From Acidobacteriota bacterium (GTDB taxonomy: Bacteria; Acidobacteriota; UBA6911; RPQK01; JAJDTT01): 54,861 nt of DNA. Numbering within the stretch: position 1 is the stretch's first letter; each line of letters starts with the position of its first letter. Both the position numbers and the translations under genes were made by a program. Below the pieces are notes generated by a model that ran no database searches, was not told the origin of the DNA, and was given only the letters and a program-made list of their open reading frames with translations. The DNA lies in contig JAPPLF010000064.1 in the NCBI GenBank assembly GCA_028874215.1, positions 1 to 54,861 on the forward strand, written 5' to 3'. Below are positions 1 through 9,337 of the stretch, piece after piece.

Positions 1-95
1 TTCTATCTTACTGATATAGATACAGTTAGACCGACTATCCGAAGTGAAGTTCCGCCTAACCGCCGATTCTTGAGCCGCCGGGAGACGCGAACAGG

Positions 96-126
96 ACCGG
101 GCGATTAGGGAATCGTCCCCCCTCAG
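96..126. repeat. degenerate copy of the intergenic hairpin repeat tail
   Basis: A short inverted repeat (CGATT at 102-106, AATCG at 111-115) lies in a context resembling the conserved tail of the repeat family at 9395-9440 and 51190-51230. Bases 50-80 also resemble the GGCGG/CCGCC hairpin units but are degraded. The copy sits just beyond the 3' end of the first gene, like the other family members. Bases 1-95 otherwise show nothing coding. Confidence 0.4.
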
Positions 127-1616
127 AACAGCGCCCGCACGCTTCGGGGAGGAATCACCCGGAACCCATAGATCGTGGCCTGCTTCAGATACAGTCGGAC
201 GCTGAACGCCCCCCGGGCCACCACCGGAGCCAGGCTCTCCTGCCCTTCCCAGACCACCTCCTGTTGATGCCCGTTGCCGGTCATCGGCCGGCATTCCTCC
301 CGCGTGTACCCCGCGATGGGCTGTCCCCGGGCATCGAGGAGTTCCGCCCGGATCTCGCCGCCCTCGGCTTCCGCGTTCAGGAGCAGCGCCGGCTCCCGGT
401 CCTTGGCCAGCAGAAGCCGGGTGGTCAGCGTCCCATCGCTCCGCGCCCTCCACCCGGCGAACGCTCCCTGCTGGTAGGTTGCCAGACCGACTCCCCTCGT
501 CCCCTCCCGGTCGTGCAGCGAATGATCGCTGCCCGTGTAGAAGACGGCCATCCGGCCGTCGACCACCGCTTCGGCGGGAATCGGACGCACCGATCCGGCA
601 TCCCATGTCCCGGCGCTGGTGTCGGCAAAGTACCCCTCCCGGAACCGCTTCCAGTGGATTCCGTCCCGGCTCAGGCCCAACTGCCCCCGGAAGATCTCGG
701 TCTCCGAGTCGTAGCCCTCTCCGTACATGACGTAGACATCCCGTGCCCGGCTGTACTTGAAGATGCCGGGACCATAGATCTGCCACGCGGGAGGATCCTG
801 TTCATCCAGGGTGTGGACCGTGACGGGCGCCGACCAGTGGAAGGCGTCCGGACTCGTGGCCCGCCCGATGGACCGTTTTCCCCGGACGTGGGTCCGGAAA
901 TATCCGGTGTAGAGGCCGATCCGATCGTCCCAGAAGAAGAGGTTGTGCGTGTCGAATCCGCCCAACCGGTTGACGTAGGGCGTGAATTCCCAATGGATCC
1001 CGTCGGGGGACCAGCCGATTCCCACGCCCCGGCCCCGGAAGTCCCACCGATTGAGCATCATCTTGAACCGCCGGCCGGCGTCCGCGGCGGCGTAGTCCTT
1101 CACCACCCAGTAGACGGGCGTTCCCCGCGGCCGCTCGTTGGGATCCAGAAACAGGATGTTGTTCTTCTTCGAGCCTTGGAAGTCCACCAGTCCCAGCTCC
1201 GGTTTCTCCCACCGGACGCCGTCGGAGGACTCGGCATAGAGGCAATGGCTGCGGTTGACCCCTTCCTCCGTCCGTCCCAGGATCTGGTACCACATCCGGT
1301 AGAGCCCCTCTTCCTCGTCGTGAAGAACAGCCACGTAGTTGAGGATCCCCTGCCGCTCCCAGGGGCGGTCGATGACCAACAGTGGATTGGCTGGATGCTT
1401 TTCGAGCCGGGCCTGGACCAACTCCAGGCCCTGCCGGTCCCGGACCAGCCGGTCGTCATGCAGCAACAGCACCTGCTGGCGGTTCAGCACCAGCGGCTCC
1501 GCCACGGACGAAGAGTCGGGAAGATGTCCGCAACCGGACCCGATTCCAAGTGCCAGCAGAGCGAGAATGGGAGCAGCGTGGCCGGCGCGGCCCAACTGCA
1601 AGAGATTCCTGTCCAT
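123..1616 (-). CDS. secreted five-bladed beta-propeller protein, GH32/43-like (paralogue 1 of 3)
   Basis: A 497-residue protein with an N-terminal export signal; hydrophobic residues about 14-28 end in a Cys (GIGSGCG), so a lipoprotein is possible. The body has repeated 'DG(I/V)xW' blade-like motifs (SSDGVRWEKPELG, SPDGIHWEF, SRDGIHWKR) typical of GH32/43/sialidase-like propellers, and a C-terminal beta-sandwich (about 390-497). It shares layout with the proteins at 39114-40649 and 48127-49602. No catalytic triad can be assigned with confidence, so the substrate is unknown; a carbohydrate role is inference. The start is supported by GGGAGGAA upstream on the minus strand (about 1621-1629). It is divergent from the acetyltransferase at 1643. 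Confidence 0.75.
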   Translation of the reverse strand: MDRNLLQLGRAGHAAPILALLALGIGSGCGHLPDSSSVAEPLVLNRQQVLLLHDDRLVRDRQGLELVQARLEKHPANPLLVIDRPWERQGILNYVAVLHDEEEGLYRMWYQILGRTEEGVNRSHCLYAESSDGVRWEKPELGLVDFQGSKKNNILFLDPNERPRGTPVYWVVKDYAAADAGRRFKMMLNRWDFRGRGVGIGWSPDGIHWEFTPYVNRLGGFDTHNLFFWDDRIGLYTGYFRTHVRGKRSIGRATSPDAFHWSAPVTVHTLDEQDPPAWQIYGPGIFKYSRARDVYVMYGEGYDSETEIFRGQLGLSRDGIHWKRFREGYFADTSAGTWDAGSVRPIPAEAVVDGRMAVFYTGSDHSLHDREGTRGVGLATYQQGAFAGWRARSDGTLTTRLLLAKDREPALLLNAEAEGGEIRAELLDARGQPIAGYTREECRPMTGNGHQQEVVWEGQESLAPVVARGAFSVRLYLKQATIYGFRVIPPRSVRALF

Positions 1617-1642
1617 ACGTTCCTCCCGGGTGGCGTCACCGA

Positions 1643-2605
1643 ATGCCGCAAACTATGATGAGGCTCATGGTGCCACAGCAGGAGACCGGCCAGAAGGGAT
1701 TGACGCAGGATGAGATTCGGCAGGGACTGGTCCGGATCGGATTGAGACCGGGGAACGTGGTCCTGGTCCACTCGGCCATGCGGACCTTCGGGCACATTCG
1801 AGGCGGCGCCGAAACCGTGGTGGAAGCCTTCCTGGAAGTTCTCGGCCCGGCGGGAACGCTGGTGGCTCCCAATTTCACCTTCGTCCACGAGGCCGAGGAG
1901 GATCCTCTCATCGACCCGGAGAACGACCCGTCGGAGATGGGGATCATCAGTGAGACGGTGCGGCGTCACCCCCGGTCGATCCGCAGCACCGGGTTTCGCC
2001 ACTCCTTTTCGGCCATCGGGCCCAGAGCCGAGGTCATCACCCAGGTGGACCCCTCCCTCTCGGCCTTCGATCTGCGCTCCTCCTTCGGCGTCATGCTGGC
2101 GCTGGACACGCAGATCGTGCTGGCCGGAATGACCTACCACGCCTCCACCAGCCACCACTTCGCCGAATGGTTCTGCGACGTGCCCTACCGCCGCACCATC
2201 CCGCTGAACGTCCGGCTCCGGCGGCCGGACGGCTCCATCGTCCGACAGGACATGCTGGACTACCAGCCCAAGCCGGGCGACGCCGGCGCCTACTACGACC
2301 GCCACACCGACTTCAACCGCTTGGGGCGCATGCTGGAAGAGCAGGGGTCCGTGGGGATCACGGCCATCGGGAACTCGGCAGTCCGGCGTTTCGCCATGCG
2401 GGACCTCATCGACCTGGCCCAGGTGGAGGCGGCCGCCGACTTCAACATCTTCCGCGTGGCGGACGAAACCGCCCAGCACGACTTCGCGCCCCTGGACTTC
2501 GGCGTGACCGTACTCAGCCCGCCTCTTCCTGACGGCGCCGGCCGGCCGAATCAGTACCAGTGGTGCGTGGTGGACGAGGCCGCGCTCCAGGCGACCCTGA
2601 AGTAG
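1643..2605 (+). CDS. AAC(3)-family N-acetyltransferase (aminoglycoside 3-N-acetyltransferase-like)
   Basis: About 320 residues. The family hallmarks are visible: an N-terminal 'VLVHSAMRTFG' segment, then a GGAETVV helix, 'GTLVAPNFTF', and 'RSTGFRHSFSAIGP' in the middle. These match the Antibiotic_NAT fold, which transfers acetyl from acetyl-CoA to an amine. Environmental members often have no demonstrated antibiotic substrate, so resistance is not implied. Several in-frame ATGs (1643, 1655, 1658, 1667) are possible starts and none has a strong ribosome site; the reading frame remains open further upstream, but that stretch overlaps the divergent gene. The gene ends 3 bases before the stop of the convergent phosphodiesterase gene. 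Confidence 0.82.
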   Translation: MPQTMMRLMVPQQETGQKGLTQDEIRQGLVRIGLRPGNVVLVHSAMRTFGHIRGGAETVVEAFLEVLGPAGTLVAPNFTFVHEAEEDPLIDPENDPSEMGIISETVRRHPRSIRSTGFRHSFSAIGPRAEVITQVDPSLSAFDLRSSFGVMLALDTQIVLAGMTYHASTSHHFAEWFCDVPYRRTIPLNVRLRRPDGSIVRQDMLDYQPKPGDAGAYYDRHTDFNRLGRMLEEQGSVGITAIGNSAVRRFAMRDLIDLAQVEAAADFNIFRVADETAQHDFAPLDFGVTVLSPPLPDGAGRPNQYQWCVVDEAALQATLK

Positions 2606-2608
2606 TTC

Positions 2609-3124
2609 TCAGACCTGGTCCAGACTCACAATCCGGAAGCTGTTGTCCGCCGTCTCATAGAGACCCAGGCTTGGGGATTTCCCCATGTCCCCCAACAGGC
2701 CGGGATTGGCCAGCAGAACCTGTTTCCCCCCTGCTTCCAGAACTTCCTGGCGGCAGGTGTGGTCATGGCCGAAAAAGACGGCATCGTATTGCCCGGTCAA
2801 GGCCAGGCCCCGGGCCAGGGTGGGATAGTGCTGCAGAGCGATCTTCCGGCCGTCGACCTCGATCTCTCCCAGCTCGGCGCCGTGGTGGTGCAAATGGGGA
2901 AATTCGGTGGTCCGGGTGACCATGAGGAACGGGTCTCCGTCCACGTTCCCGAGGACCAGGTGGATCGGGTTTTGGAACGCCGCCGCCAACCGGCGCAGCG
3001 TCAAAGGCGCGCAGACGTCCCCGCAGTGCAGGAGCATGCGAATGCCCAGCCCGTTCAGGTAGTTGCAGGCGCGATCCAGGTTGGGCCAGTTGTCGTGGGT
3101 ATCGGAAATGACGGCGACCTTCAT
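2609..3124 (-). CDS. YfcE/MJ0936-type metallophosphoesterase
   Basis: 171 residues, the usual length for the compact single-domain phosphodiesterases of this family. The metal-binding motifs are in order: 'ISDTHDN' (about 6-12), 'HCGDVC' (about 33-38), 'GNVDGD' (about 59-64), 'FGHDHTC' (about 117-123) and 'NPGLLGD'. The protein should be a soluble cytoplasmic binuclear-metal phosphodiesterase; the natural substrate is not known from sequence. It abuts the acetyltransferase gene tail to tail (3 bases between stops), leaving no room for a separate terminator. It is transcribed divergently from the Gfo/Idh gene. Confidence 0.9.
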   Translation of the reverse strand: MKVAVISDTHDNWPNLDRACNYLNGLGIRMLLHCGDVCAPLTLRRLAAAFQNPIHLVLGNVDGDPFLMVTRTTEFPHLHHHGAELGEIEVDGRKIALQHYPTLARGLALTGQYDAVFFGHDHTCRQEVLEAGGKQVLLANPGLLGDMGKSPSLGLYETADNSFRIVSLDQV

Positions 3125-3199
3125 TGTGTTCCAGCGTAAGAACGGCGTCCCCGACTGTCAATTGTGGGGACCGGCTTCGGACATTCCTGATTCCCTTTC

Positions 3200-3228
3200 T
3201 TGACAGGAACGCCGGATCGGTCCATACC
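3200..3228 (+). promoter_or_regulatory. possible sigma70-type promoter for the Gfo/Idh gene
   Basis: A perfect TTGACA lies at 3200-3205, with a 17-base spacer to CATACC at 3223-3228, about 60 bases before the start codon at 3289. The -10 match is weak (3 of 6). This is a visual call only. Confidence 0.35.
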
Positions 3229-3288
3229 TGAGAGTACGCAAATCGGATCCGACAACCGTCCGCAAGGACCACTGCCACGGAGATTCAC

Positions 3289-4605
3289 ATGGCCCAAGCC
3301 AATCGTCGATCGTTCCTCAAGTCCGCCGCACTCTCGAGCGCGGCGCTGGCGACCCCCGCATTCCGGAAGGATGCCCAGAGTCCCAACGAGAAGTTTCGCG
3401 TCGCCTGCATGGGAGTCCGCGGCAGGGGCGGAGGACTCCTCTACGGGTTCGCCGAACTGGAGGACGTGGAGGTCACCCACGTCTGCGACGTGGACACCCG
3501 GGTCTTCGAGGAAAAGCTCAAGAGGACCGAGGAGATCCAGGGGAAACGCCCCAAACCCGAGACCGACTTCCGGCGCCTTCTGGACGACCCGTCCATCGAC
3601 GCCATCGTGATGGGGACACCCACCCATTGGCACGCCATCCCCACCATACTGGCCTGCCAGGCCGGAAAGCACGTCTATGTGGAAAAGCCCGCCTCCCACA
3701 ACATGATAGAGGGCCGGGCCATGGTGGAGGCCGCCCGCAAGTACGACCGGGTGGTGCAGGTGGGCATCCAGTCGCGCAACGGCCGTTTCTTCCAACAGGC
3801 GTTCGACTACATCCGTTCCGGTGTCCTGGGGAAGGTCCGCTTCGCCAAGGGTTGGGAGAGCGCCCACAACCGGAACCTGGGGTTCCCGGCGGACACCGCC
3901 CCTCCGTCCGGCGTCGACTACGACATGTGGCTGGGACCGGCCCCCGAACGTCCCTTCAATCCACTCCGCTTCCACAGCCACTGGCGCTGGTTCTTCGACT
4001 ACGGCTGCGGCGACCTGGGCAACGACGGCGTCCATCGCCTCGACTACGCCCGGCGCGGGTTGGAGGCGGGACTCGAAGCCCAGGGCGAGACCCTTCCCGA
4101 GTGGCCGTCGGCGGTGAGCGCCAGCGGCGGCAAGCTGGTTCTGGACGACTGCCAGGAATGGCCCGACACCCAACTGGTCATGTACGACTATCCCAACTGC
4201 ATCCTCATGTACGAGATGCGCCTCTGGTCCCGGCCTCCTTTGGAGGGCCTGGTCGAAGGCGCCGCCGTCTACGGGGAGAACGGCTACGTGATCATCGGAA
4301 ACCGCAGTTGGCGCGCCTACGGCCCCAAGGCCGAACTGCTCCACGAAGCCCAGGGCTCGAAGAGGGAGGACGACGTCCGGCACAAACGGGACTTCCTGAG
4401 CTGCATCAAAAACGGCGGCAGGCCCGCCTGCGACATCGAGATCGGCCACGTGGCCTCCGGCATCGTCCATCTGGGCAACATTGCCTGGCGCACGAACAAC
4501 AAACTCAAGTTCGACGCCGCCACCGAAACCTTCACCAATGACGAGGGGGCCAACCGGTTGCTGGGCCGGACCTATCGGGAACCCTGGACACTCCCGAAGG
4601 TCTGA
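3289..4605 (+). CDS. Tat-exported Gfo/Idh/MocA-family oxidoreductase
   Basis: 438 residues. The N-terminus has a twin-arginine signal (NRRSFLKS, residues about 5-12) followed by an Ala-rich hydrophobic stretch, so the enzyme is probably folded with its cofactor and exported. The Rossmann NAD(P) domain begins about residue 38 (VACMGVRGRGGG). 'YVEKPASHN' (about 129-137) is the family's EKP motif, and a C-terminal alpha/beta domain carries 'GNDGVHRLDY'. The family oxidises or reduces sugars and sugar alcohols; the substrate is not readable. It is followed after about 140 bases by two glycosyl-hydrolase-like genes in the same direction, which fits a carbohydrate locus. Confidence 0.9.
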   Translation: MAQANRRSFLKSAALSSAALATPAFRKDAQSPNEKFRVACMGVRGRGGGLLYGFAELEDVEVTHVCDVDTRVFEEKLKRTEEIQGKRPKPETDFRRLLDDPSIDAIVMGTPTHWHAIPTILACQAGKHVYVEKPASHNMIEGRAMVEAARKYDRVVQVGIQSRNGRFFQQAFDYIRSGVLGKVRFAKGWESAHNRNLGFPADTAPPSGVDYDMWLGPAPERPFNPLRFHSHWRWFFDYGCGDLGNDGVHRLDYARRGLEAGLEAQGETLPEWPSAVSASGGKLVLDDCQEWPDTQLVMYDYPNCILMYEMRLWSRPPLEGLVEGAAVYGENGYVIIGNRSWRAYGPKAELLHEAQGSKREDDVRHKRDFLSCIKNGGRPACDIEIGHVASGIVHLGNIAWRTNNKLKFDAATETFTNDEGANRLLGRTYREPWTLPKV

Positions 4606-4742
4606 GCCCGGGAGAAGCCGGCGGCACATGGTGAGGCCTCACCACGGGACGGCATCCACCGGCAGAGTGATTTCCGGATCGGCGGCGCGGGTTGTCGTGC
4701 GTCCACACATTCAATCCGAGACATGGAGACGCGAGGTTGACC

Positions 4743-5990
4743 ATGGCGGACAGCAATATGAACCGAAACATCATGAGTGTCAGTTGGGGCGACCACCTGG
4801 AAGCCTGGGACGGGGACGACGCCATGGATCAGCCGGACAAGATCCTGCGCTGCGCCGAGCGCTGGAAGTCGGAGTTCGGCGCCGGCGCCATCTACTGGCG
4901 GGAGATGAGGAGCTGGAGCAAGTTCCGGATCGGCTTCACTCCCCCCGGCGCCCCGCCCCGCAAGGTCTTCGACGACTACGAGCGCAAAGGGTACGACGAG
5001 CACGAGTTGATCACCACCCAGGTCAAGGAGATGGGCTACAAGGTCTACATGTACGCCACCATGTTCGACGAAGGGTTCCCCCTGAGCGAGGGCTGGCAGG
5101 GAGGCATCTACGGCTGGCAGAGCCAGTTCACCATGGCCAACCCCGAGTACCTGGCCCGGGACAAGGAGGGCCGGCCACATTACGGCATCATGGAGTACAC
5201 CTTCCCGGACGTGCGCCGCTACACCATCCGGCGCATCCTGTCGGCCCTGGGGGACTACGACTTCGATGGGGTCTTCGTCTGCACCCGCTCCCAGTCCAAA
5301 CCGGCCGTCCATGGCGACCAGTTCGGATTCAACGAGCCGGTGGTCGAAGAGTATGAGCGACGCTACGGCGTCGACATGATGCGGCGCAACTTCGAACTGG
5401 AGCCTTGGCGGCGGCTCCGGGGAGAGGGATTGACCCAGTTCTTCAGAGAACTGCGATCGGCCCTCGACGCCCGGGGGATGAAACTGGGAATCGGAGTCCC
5501 TGCCGGAAACTACATCGGCCCACCCCTGGGCAACCTCTACCTGGATTGGAAGACCTGGGTCGAGGAGAAGCTGGTGGACGATCTGGTCATCGACCAGGTG
5601 GCGGTCCGCTGCCCCTCCTTCTGGCACCTCATGTGGCCCAAGAATCCGGGGTACGGATACCTGGTCAACGACGAGGACCACTACGGAATCAAGGGGGGCG
5701 ACGACTACGGCGAGAAACGCTTCTGGTCGATTCCGCTGGTCAAGGGGTCGCCTGCCTACGAAGGAGCCATGGAGCGCCTCTACGGCGCCATCCGCAACGA
5801 CTACGGCCCCCATTGCGCCCGTAACGGGTGCCGGCTGCACGTGGCCCGCATGTGGTCGGTGCATGATCCGGAGGAAGAGGCCCGGCTGCTGGACACCGAG
5901 GGCGTTTCGGGTTTGGCCCTCGGCTCGTTCGGAGCCGTGGTCGACCGTCGGGCCGGCGGGGTCCGCCCCGACGTGGCCAATCCGGCCTGA
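4743..5990 (+). CDS. family-10-like glycosyl hydrolase (GHL10-type TIM barrel), copy A
   Basis: 415 residues with no evident signal peptide. The segment 'MGYKVYMYATMFDEG' followed by 'DFDGVFVC' and a 'LGIGVP' strand fits the (beta/alpha)8 GHL10/DUF187-type putative glycosidases. The ATG at 4743 is chosen because it is preceded by a gcgaGGttgacc context that is conserved before copy B. The protein aligns without a single gap to the next gene at about 84% identity by eye. Catalytic acids cannot be assigned without a structural comparison. The substrate is unknown. Confidence 0.75.
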   Translation: MADSNMNRNIMSVSWGDHLEAWDGDDAMDQPDKILRCAERWKSEFGAGAIYWREMRSWSKFRIGFTPPGAPPRKVFDDYERKGYDEHELITTQVKEMGYKVYMYATMFDEGFPLSEGWQGGIYGWQSQFTMANPEYLARDKEGRPHYGIMEYTFPDVRRYTIRRILSALGDYDFDGVFVCTRSQSKPAVHGDQFGFNEPVVEEYERRYGVDMMRRNFELEPWRRLRGEGLTQFFRELRSALDARGMKLGIGVPAGNYIGPPLGNLYLDWKTWVEEKLVDDLVIDQVAVRCPSFWHLMWPKNPGYGYLVNDEDHYGIKGGDDYGEKRFWSIPLVKGSPAYEGAMERLYGAIRNDYGPHCARNGCRLHVARMWSVHDPEEEARLLDTEGVSGLALGSFGAVVDRRAGGVRPDVANPA

Positions 5991-6045
5991 ATCCGGTCCG
6001 GACCATTGACCCGGCAAATTGGAAACGAAGACTTCGAGGTTGACC

Positions 6046-7293
6046 TTGGCTGAAAACAGCACCAAGCGGACCATCATGAACGTCAGTTGGGGCGACCACC
6101 TGGAAGCCTGGGACGGGGACGACGCCATGGACCGGCCCGGCAAGATCCTGCGCTGCGCCGAGCGCTGGCGGCGCGAATTCGGCGCCGGCGCCGTCTACTG
6201 GCGGGAGATGAAGACCTGGAGCAAGTTTCGCATCTGCTTCAGCGCCCCGGGCGCCCCGCCCCGAAGGGTCTTCGAGGACTACGAGAACCAGGGCTTCGAC
6301 GAGCACGAACTGATCACCACCAAGCTCAAGGAGATGGGCTACAAGGTCTACGTCTACGCCACCATGTACGATGAGGGCTATCCCCTGAGCGAACGGTGGC
6401 AGGGAGGGACCTTCGGTTGGCAGAGCCAGTTCACCATGGCCAACCCCGAGTGCCTGGCACGGGACCGGGAGGGCCGTCCCCACTACGGCGTCATGGAGTA
6501 CGCCTATCCGGACGTGCGCCGCTACACCATCCGCCGCATCCTGGCGGCCCTGGGGGACTACGACTTCGACGGAGTCTTCGTCTGCACCCGCTCCCAATCC
6601 AAGCCGGCCGTCCATGGCGACCAGTTCGGATTCAACGAGCCCGTCGTCGAAGAATACGAACGGCGCTACGGCGTCGACATGATGCGGCGCAATTTCGACC
6701 CTGAGCCGTGGCGGCGGTTGCGGGGAGAGGGGGTGACCCGGTTCCTGAGAGAGTTGCGGTCGGCCCTCGACGCCCGGGGGATGGAGCTGGGAATCGGCGT
6801 GCCCACCGGCGACACCATGGGCCCGCCTCTGGGCAACCTCTACCTGGACTGGAGGACCTGGGTCCGGGAGAAGCTGCTGGACGATCTGGTCATCGACCAG
6901 GTGGCGGTGCGCTGCCCCTCTTTCTGGGGGCTCCTGTGGCCCAAGCACCAGGGTTACGGCTACCTGGCCAACGACGAGGACCACTACGGGATCAAGGGTC
7001 TCGACGACCACGGGATCCCGAGCTACTGGTCGATCCCCCTGGTCAAGGGCTCGCCGGCGTACCAAGGGGCCATGGACCGGCTGTACAGTGCGATCCGGGA
7101 CGACTACGGCCCCCACTGCGCCCGGCACGGCTGCCGGCTGCACGTGGCGCGCATGTGGTCGGCGCACGATCCGGAGGAAAACGCCAGGCTTCTGGACACC
7201 GAGGGGGTTTCGGGTCTGGTCATCGGCTCGTTCGGAGCAGCCGTGGACCGGCGATGCGGGGGATATCGTCCGGACGTGTCACCGTCGGCCTGA
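6046..7293 (+). CDS. family-10-like glycosyl hydrolase (GHL10-type TIM barrel), copy B with TTG start
   Basis: 415 residues, exactly the length of copy A, and collinear with it. The start is TTG at 6046: the 11 bases before it (cgaggttgacc) are identical to those before the ATG of copy A, and the residues after it align from position 1. A second TTG at 6019 is open in frame but lacks that context. The two genes are a recent tandem duplication; identity is highest through the central 'CTRSQSKPAVHGDQFGF' region. Differences cluster in the N-terminal third and near residues 310-330, which may mark altered substrate loops (inference). Confidence 0.75.
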   Translation: MAENSTKRTIMNVSWGDHLEAWDGDDAMDRPGKILRCAERWRREFGAGAVYWREMKTWSKFRICFSAPGAPPRRVFEDYENQGFDEHELITTKLKEMGYKVYVYATMYDEGYPLSERWQGGTFGWQSQFTMANPECLARDREGRPHYGVMEYAYPDVRRYTIRRILAALGDYDFDGVFVCTRSQSKPAVHGDQFGFNEPVVEEYERRYGVDMMRRNFDPEPWRRLRGEGVTRFLRELRSALDARGMELGIGVPTGDTMGPPLGNLYLDWRTWVREKLLDDLVIDQVAVRCPSFWGLLWPKHQGYGYLANDEDHYGIKGLDDHGIPSYWSIPLVKGSPAYQGAMDRLYSAIRDDYGPHCARHGCRLHVARMWSAHDPEENARLLDTEGVSGLVIGSFGAAVDRRCGGYRPDVSPSA

Positions 7294-7345
7294 ACCCGGT
7301 TTTCGCCGGCGCAACCCCAAGGCCCTCAGGAGAAGGGAGGAACCC

Positions 7346-9328
7346 ATGTCGAACCGGAACCGAGCGGGAAGCATGAGCAGCCTCGGGCGCGGGGCGGTAT
7401 GGCCGGTTCTTCTGCTGGGTTTCCTCTTGGGGGCCAACGCGCCGGCCCATCCCACCGAGGAGATGCTGAAGGCCCGCCTGGCCGTTCACACCTGGGCCAA
7501 CGGCTTCCTGAACCGGGACATGGAGACCATGGCTTCGATCCTGGACCCGGAGATGACCACGGACCGGGGCGAGAACCGGGAGCAGTACCTGGAGACCCTG
7601 CACCGGGGCATGCACAAGATCACCCACGTCTGGCTCCGCTTCGCCCACTACCAGGAGGTGGGAGACACGATCCGGGTCCACCCGGTCCTGGTCTACCGGT
7701 CCCATGGCGTCACCAAGCCGGCCCTGACCCTGACGCTGCGCCGGAGGGACTCGGACTGGAGGATCGTCCACATCGGCAGTGAACGCCGCCCGGACCTTCC
7801 GCCGGAACTCGCAGTCCACAACCCCGAGCAGCAGCCCCTGCACCTGGTCCGGGTCCACTTGCGGGACCGGGACAGCGGCGCGGCCGTGGCGGCGCGAGTC
7901 CGGGTCCTGGACCAGGACGGAACCTACTGGCCGCCTCAGGGTCACCAGTGGCGGGTCCCCATCGGCTGGCGCGAGGATGTGGGAGGAGACGTGGTCGTGG
8001 TGGACAAGACCTATGCCTACGTTCGTCCCGATTTCATTCTGCCCCTGGCCGCGGGAAGCTACGAAATGGAGATTCTCAAGGGAATCGAATACGAGCCCCG
8101 CAGCATCGCCTTCTCCGTCAAGAAGGGGCAGGTTCCGGAACTGGAGGTCCAACTGCGGCGCTGGTCCAACCTCCAGAGGGACGGCTGGTATTCGGGCGAC
8201 ACCCACGTCCACTTCGTGAGTCCCCACGCCGCCCTGCTGGAGGCCAAGGCGGAAGACCTGAACGTCATCAACATCCTGGCCACCAAGTGGGACGAGCTGA
8301 TCACCAACGTGGAGCACTTCACCGGTGAACCGGACCGGGTCTCGGAGCCGGAAACCATCATCTACGTGAACGAGGAGAGCCGGCACGACTTCCTGGGGCA
8401 CACGGTCCTGCTGAATCTCAAGAACCTGGTCTATCCCCTGACCTGGGGCGGCCCCGACGAAGGGGTCCCGGGCGGTATCGACTACCCGCCCATGGCGCAC
8501 CAGGCGGACAAGGCCCATGCCCAAGGCGGGTTCGTGAGCTGGGCCCACTTCCCGGGAGCGCGCGGCGAACTGGCCATCGACGTGGCCCTGGGCAAGGTGG
8601 ATTCCATCGATCTCATGACCTGGGGCGACCCCCTGGCTCCCCGCCGCAACCGTCCTGCGGCCGCCGAGATCTGGTACCGCTTCCTGAACTGCGGATTCCG
8701 GCTGGCCGCGGCCGGCGGCACCGACAAGATGTCCAACATCCAGGTGGCCGGAATCCCCCGTGTCTACGTCCAGGTCCCCGGACCCTTTTCCTACGATGCC
8801 TGGCTGGACGGGATCCGGGCCGGACGGACCTTCGTGACCACCGGCCCCATGCTCCGGTTCACCGCCGGCGGCCGCAAATTGGGGGAGACCCTATCGGCCT
8901 CGGCGGGCGAGGAGATCGAGGTGACGGCTTCCGTCCGATCCAGGATTCCAGTCGACTGGGTGGACATCGTCCAGGGCGGCAAGGTCGTCGCCAAACTGGA
9001 GAACCCGTCCGGCGAACGGGACCTGACGCTGAAAGACCGGATCCGGGTCCAGGACACCTCCTGGATTGCGGCCCGGGCCTACGGACCCGAACTGGTCTAC
9101 CAGGGAGGAATTCCCCTGGTGGCCCACACCAGCCCCATCTATCTTCAGGTGGGGGACCGGAAACCGCGATCGCCCCAAGACGCCGCCTTCTTCCTCACCT
9201 GGATCGACGAGGCTCTGACCTGGCTGGAGGAGACGGCCAACATCCCCGACCCGGCGCAGCGCAAGGAAATGAAGGATCTCTTCGAGAAGGCCAAGGGAAT
9301 CTACGAGAAGATGAGGGACGAAGGTTGA
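7346..9328 (+). CDS. secreted NTF2-like/PHP two-domain protein, CehA/McbA-type metallohydrolase
   Basis: About 660 residues. A signal peptide (about 1-32) is followed by a SnoaL/NTF2-like cone domain (about 35-145, beginning KARLAVHTWANGFLNRDMETM). Next comes a beta-rich linker of about 120 residues, then a PHP-type metallohydrolase domain starting at 'GDTHVHF' (about residue 288) with later motifs 'SWAHFPGARGE' and 'AAGGTDKMS'. This C-terminal half resembles CehA/McbA-type proteins. The start is set by GGGAGG five bases before ATG 7346. It follows the glycosidase pair closely and may be co-transcribed. The substrate is unknown; a phosphoester or carbamate hydrolase role is family-level only. 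Confidence 0.8.
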   Translation: MSNRNRAGSMSSLGRGAVWPVLLLGFLLGANAPAHPTEEMLKARLAVHTWANGFLNRDMETMASILDPEMTTDRGENREQYLETLHRGMHKITHVWLRFAHYQEVGDTIRVHPVLVYRSHGVTKPALTLTLRRRDSDWRIVHIGSERRPDLPPELAVHNPEQQPLHLVRVHLRDRDSGAAVAARVRVLDQDGTYWPPQGHQWRVPIGWREDVGGDVVVVDKTYAYVRPDFILPLAAGSYEMEILKGIEYEPRSIAFSVKKGQVPELEVQLRRWSNLQRDGWYSGDTHVHFVSPHAALLEAKAEDLNVINILATKWDELITNVEHFTGEPDRVSEPETIIYVNEESRHDFLGHTVLLNLKNLVYPLTWGGPDEGVPGGIDYPPMAHQADKAHAQGGFVSWAHFPGARGELAIDVALGKVDSIDLMTWGDPLAPRRNRPAAAEIWYRFLNCGFRLAAAGGTDKMSNIQVAGIPRVYVQVPGPFSYDAWLDGIRAGRTFVTTGPMLRFTAGGRKLGETLSASAGEEIEVTASVRSRIPVDWVDIVQGGKVVAKLENPSGERDLTLKDRIRVQDTSWIAARAYGPELVYQGGIPLVAHTSPIYLQVGDRKPRSPQDAAFFLTWIDEALTWLEETANIPDPAQRKEMKDLFEKAKGIYEKMRDEG

Positions 9329-9337
9329 ACGGACCGG

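Noticed and set aside
1643-2605. Antibiotic resistance gene
   Set aside because: The fold matches AAC(3)-type acetyltransferases, but nothing in the sequence or neighbours shows an aminoglycoside substrate.
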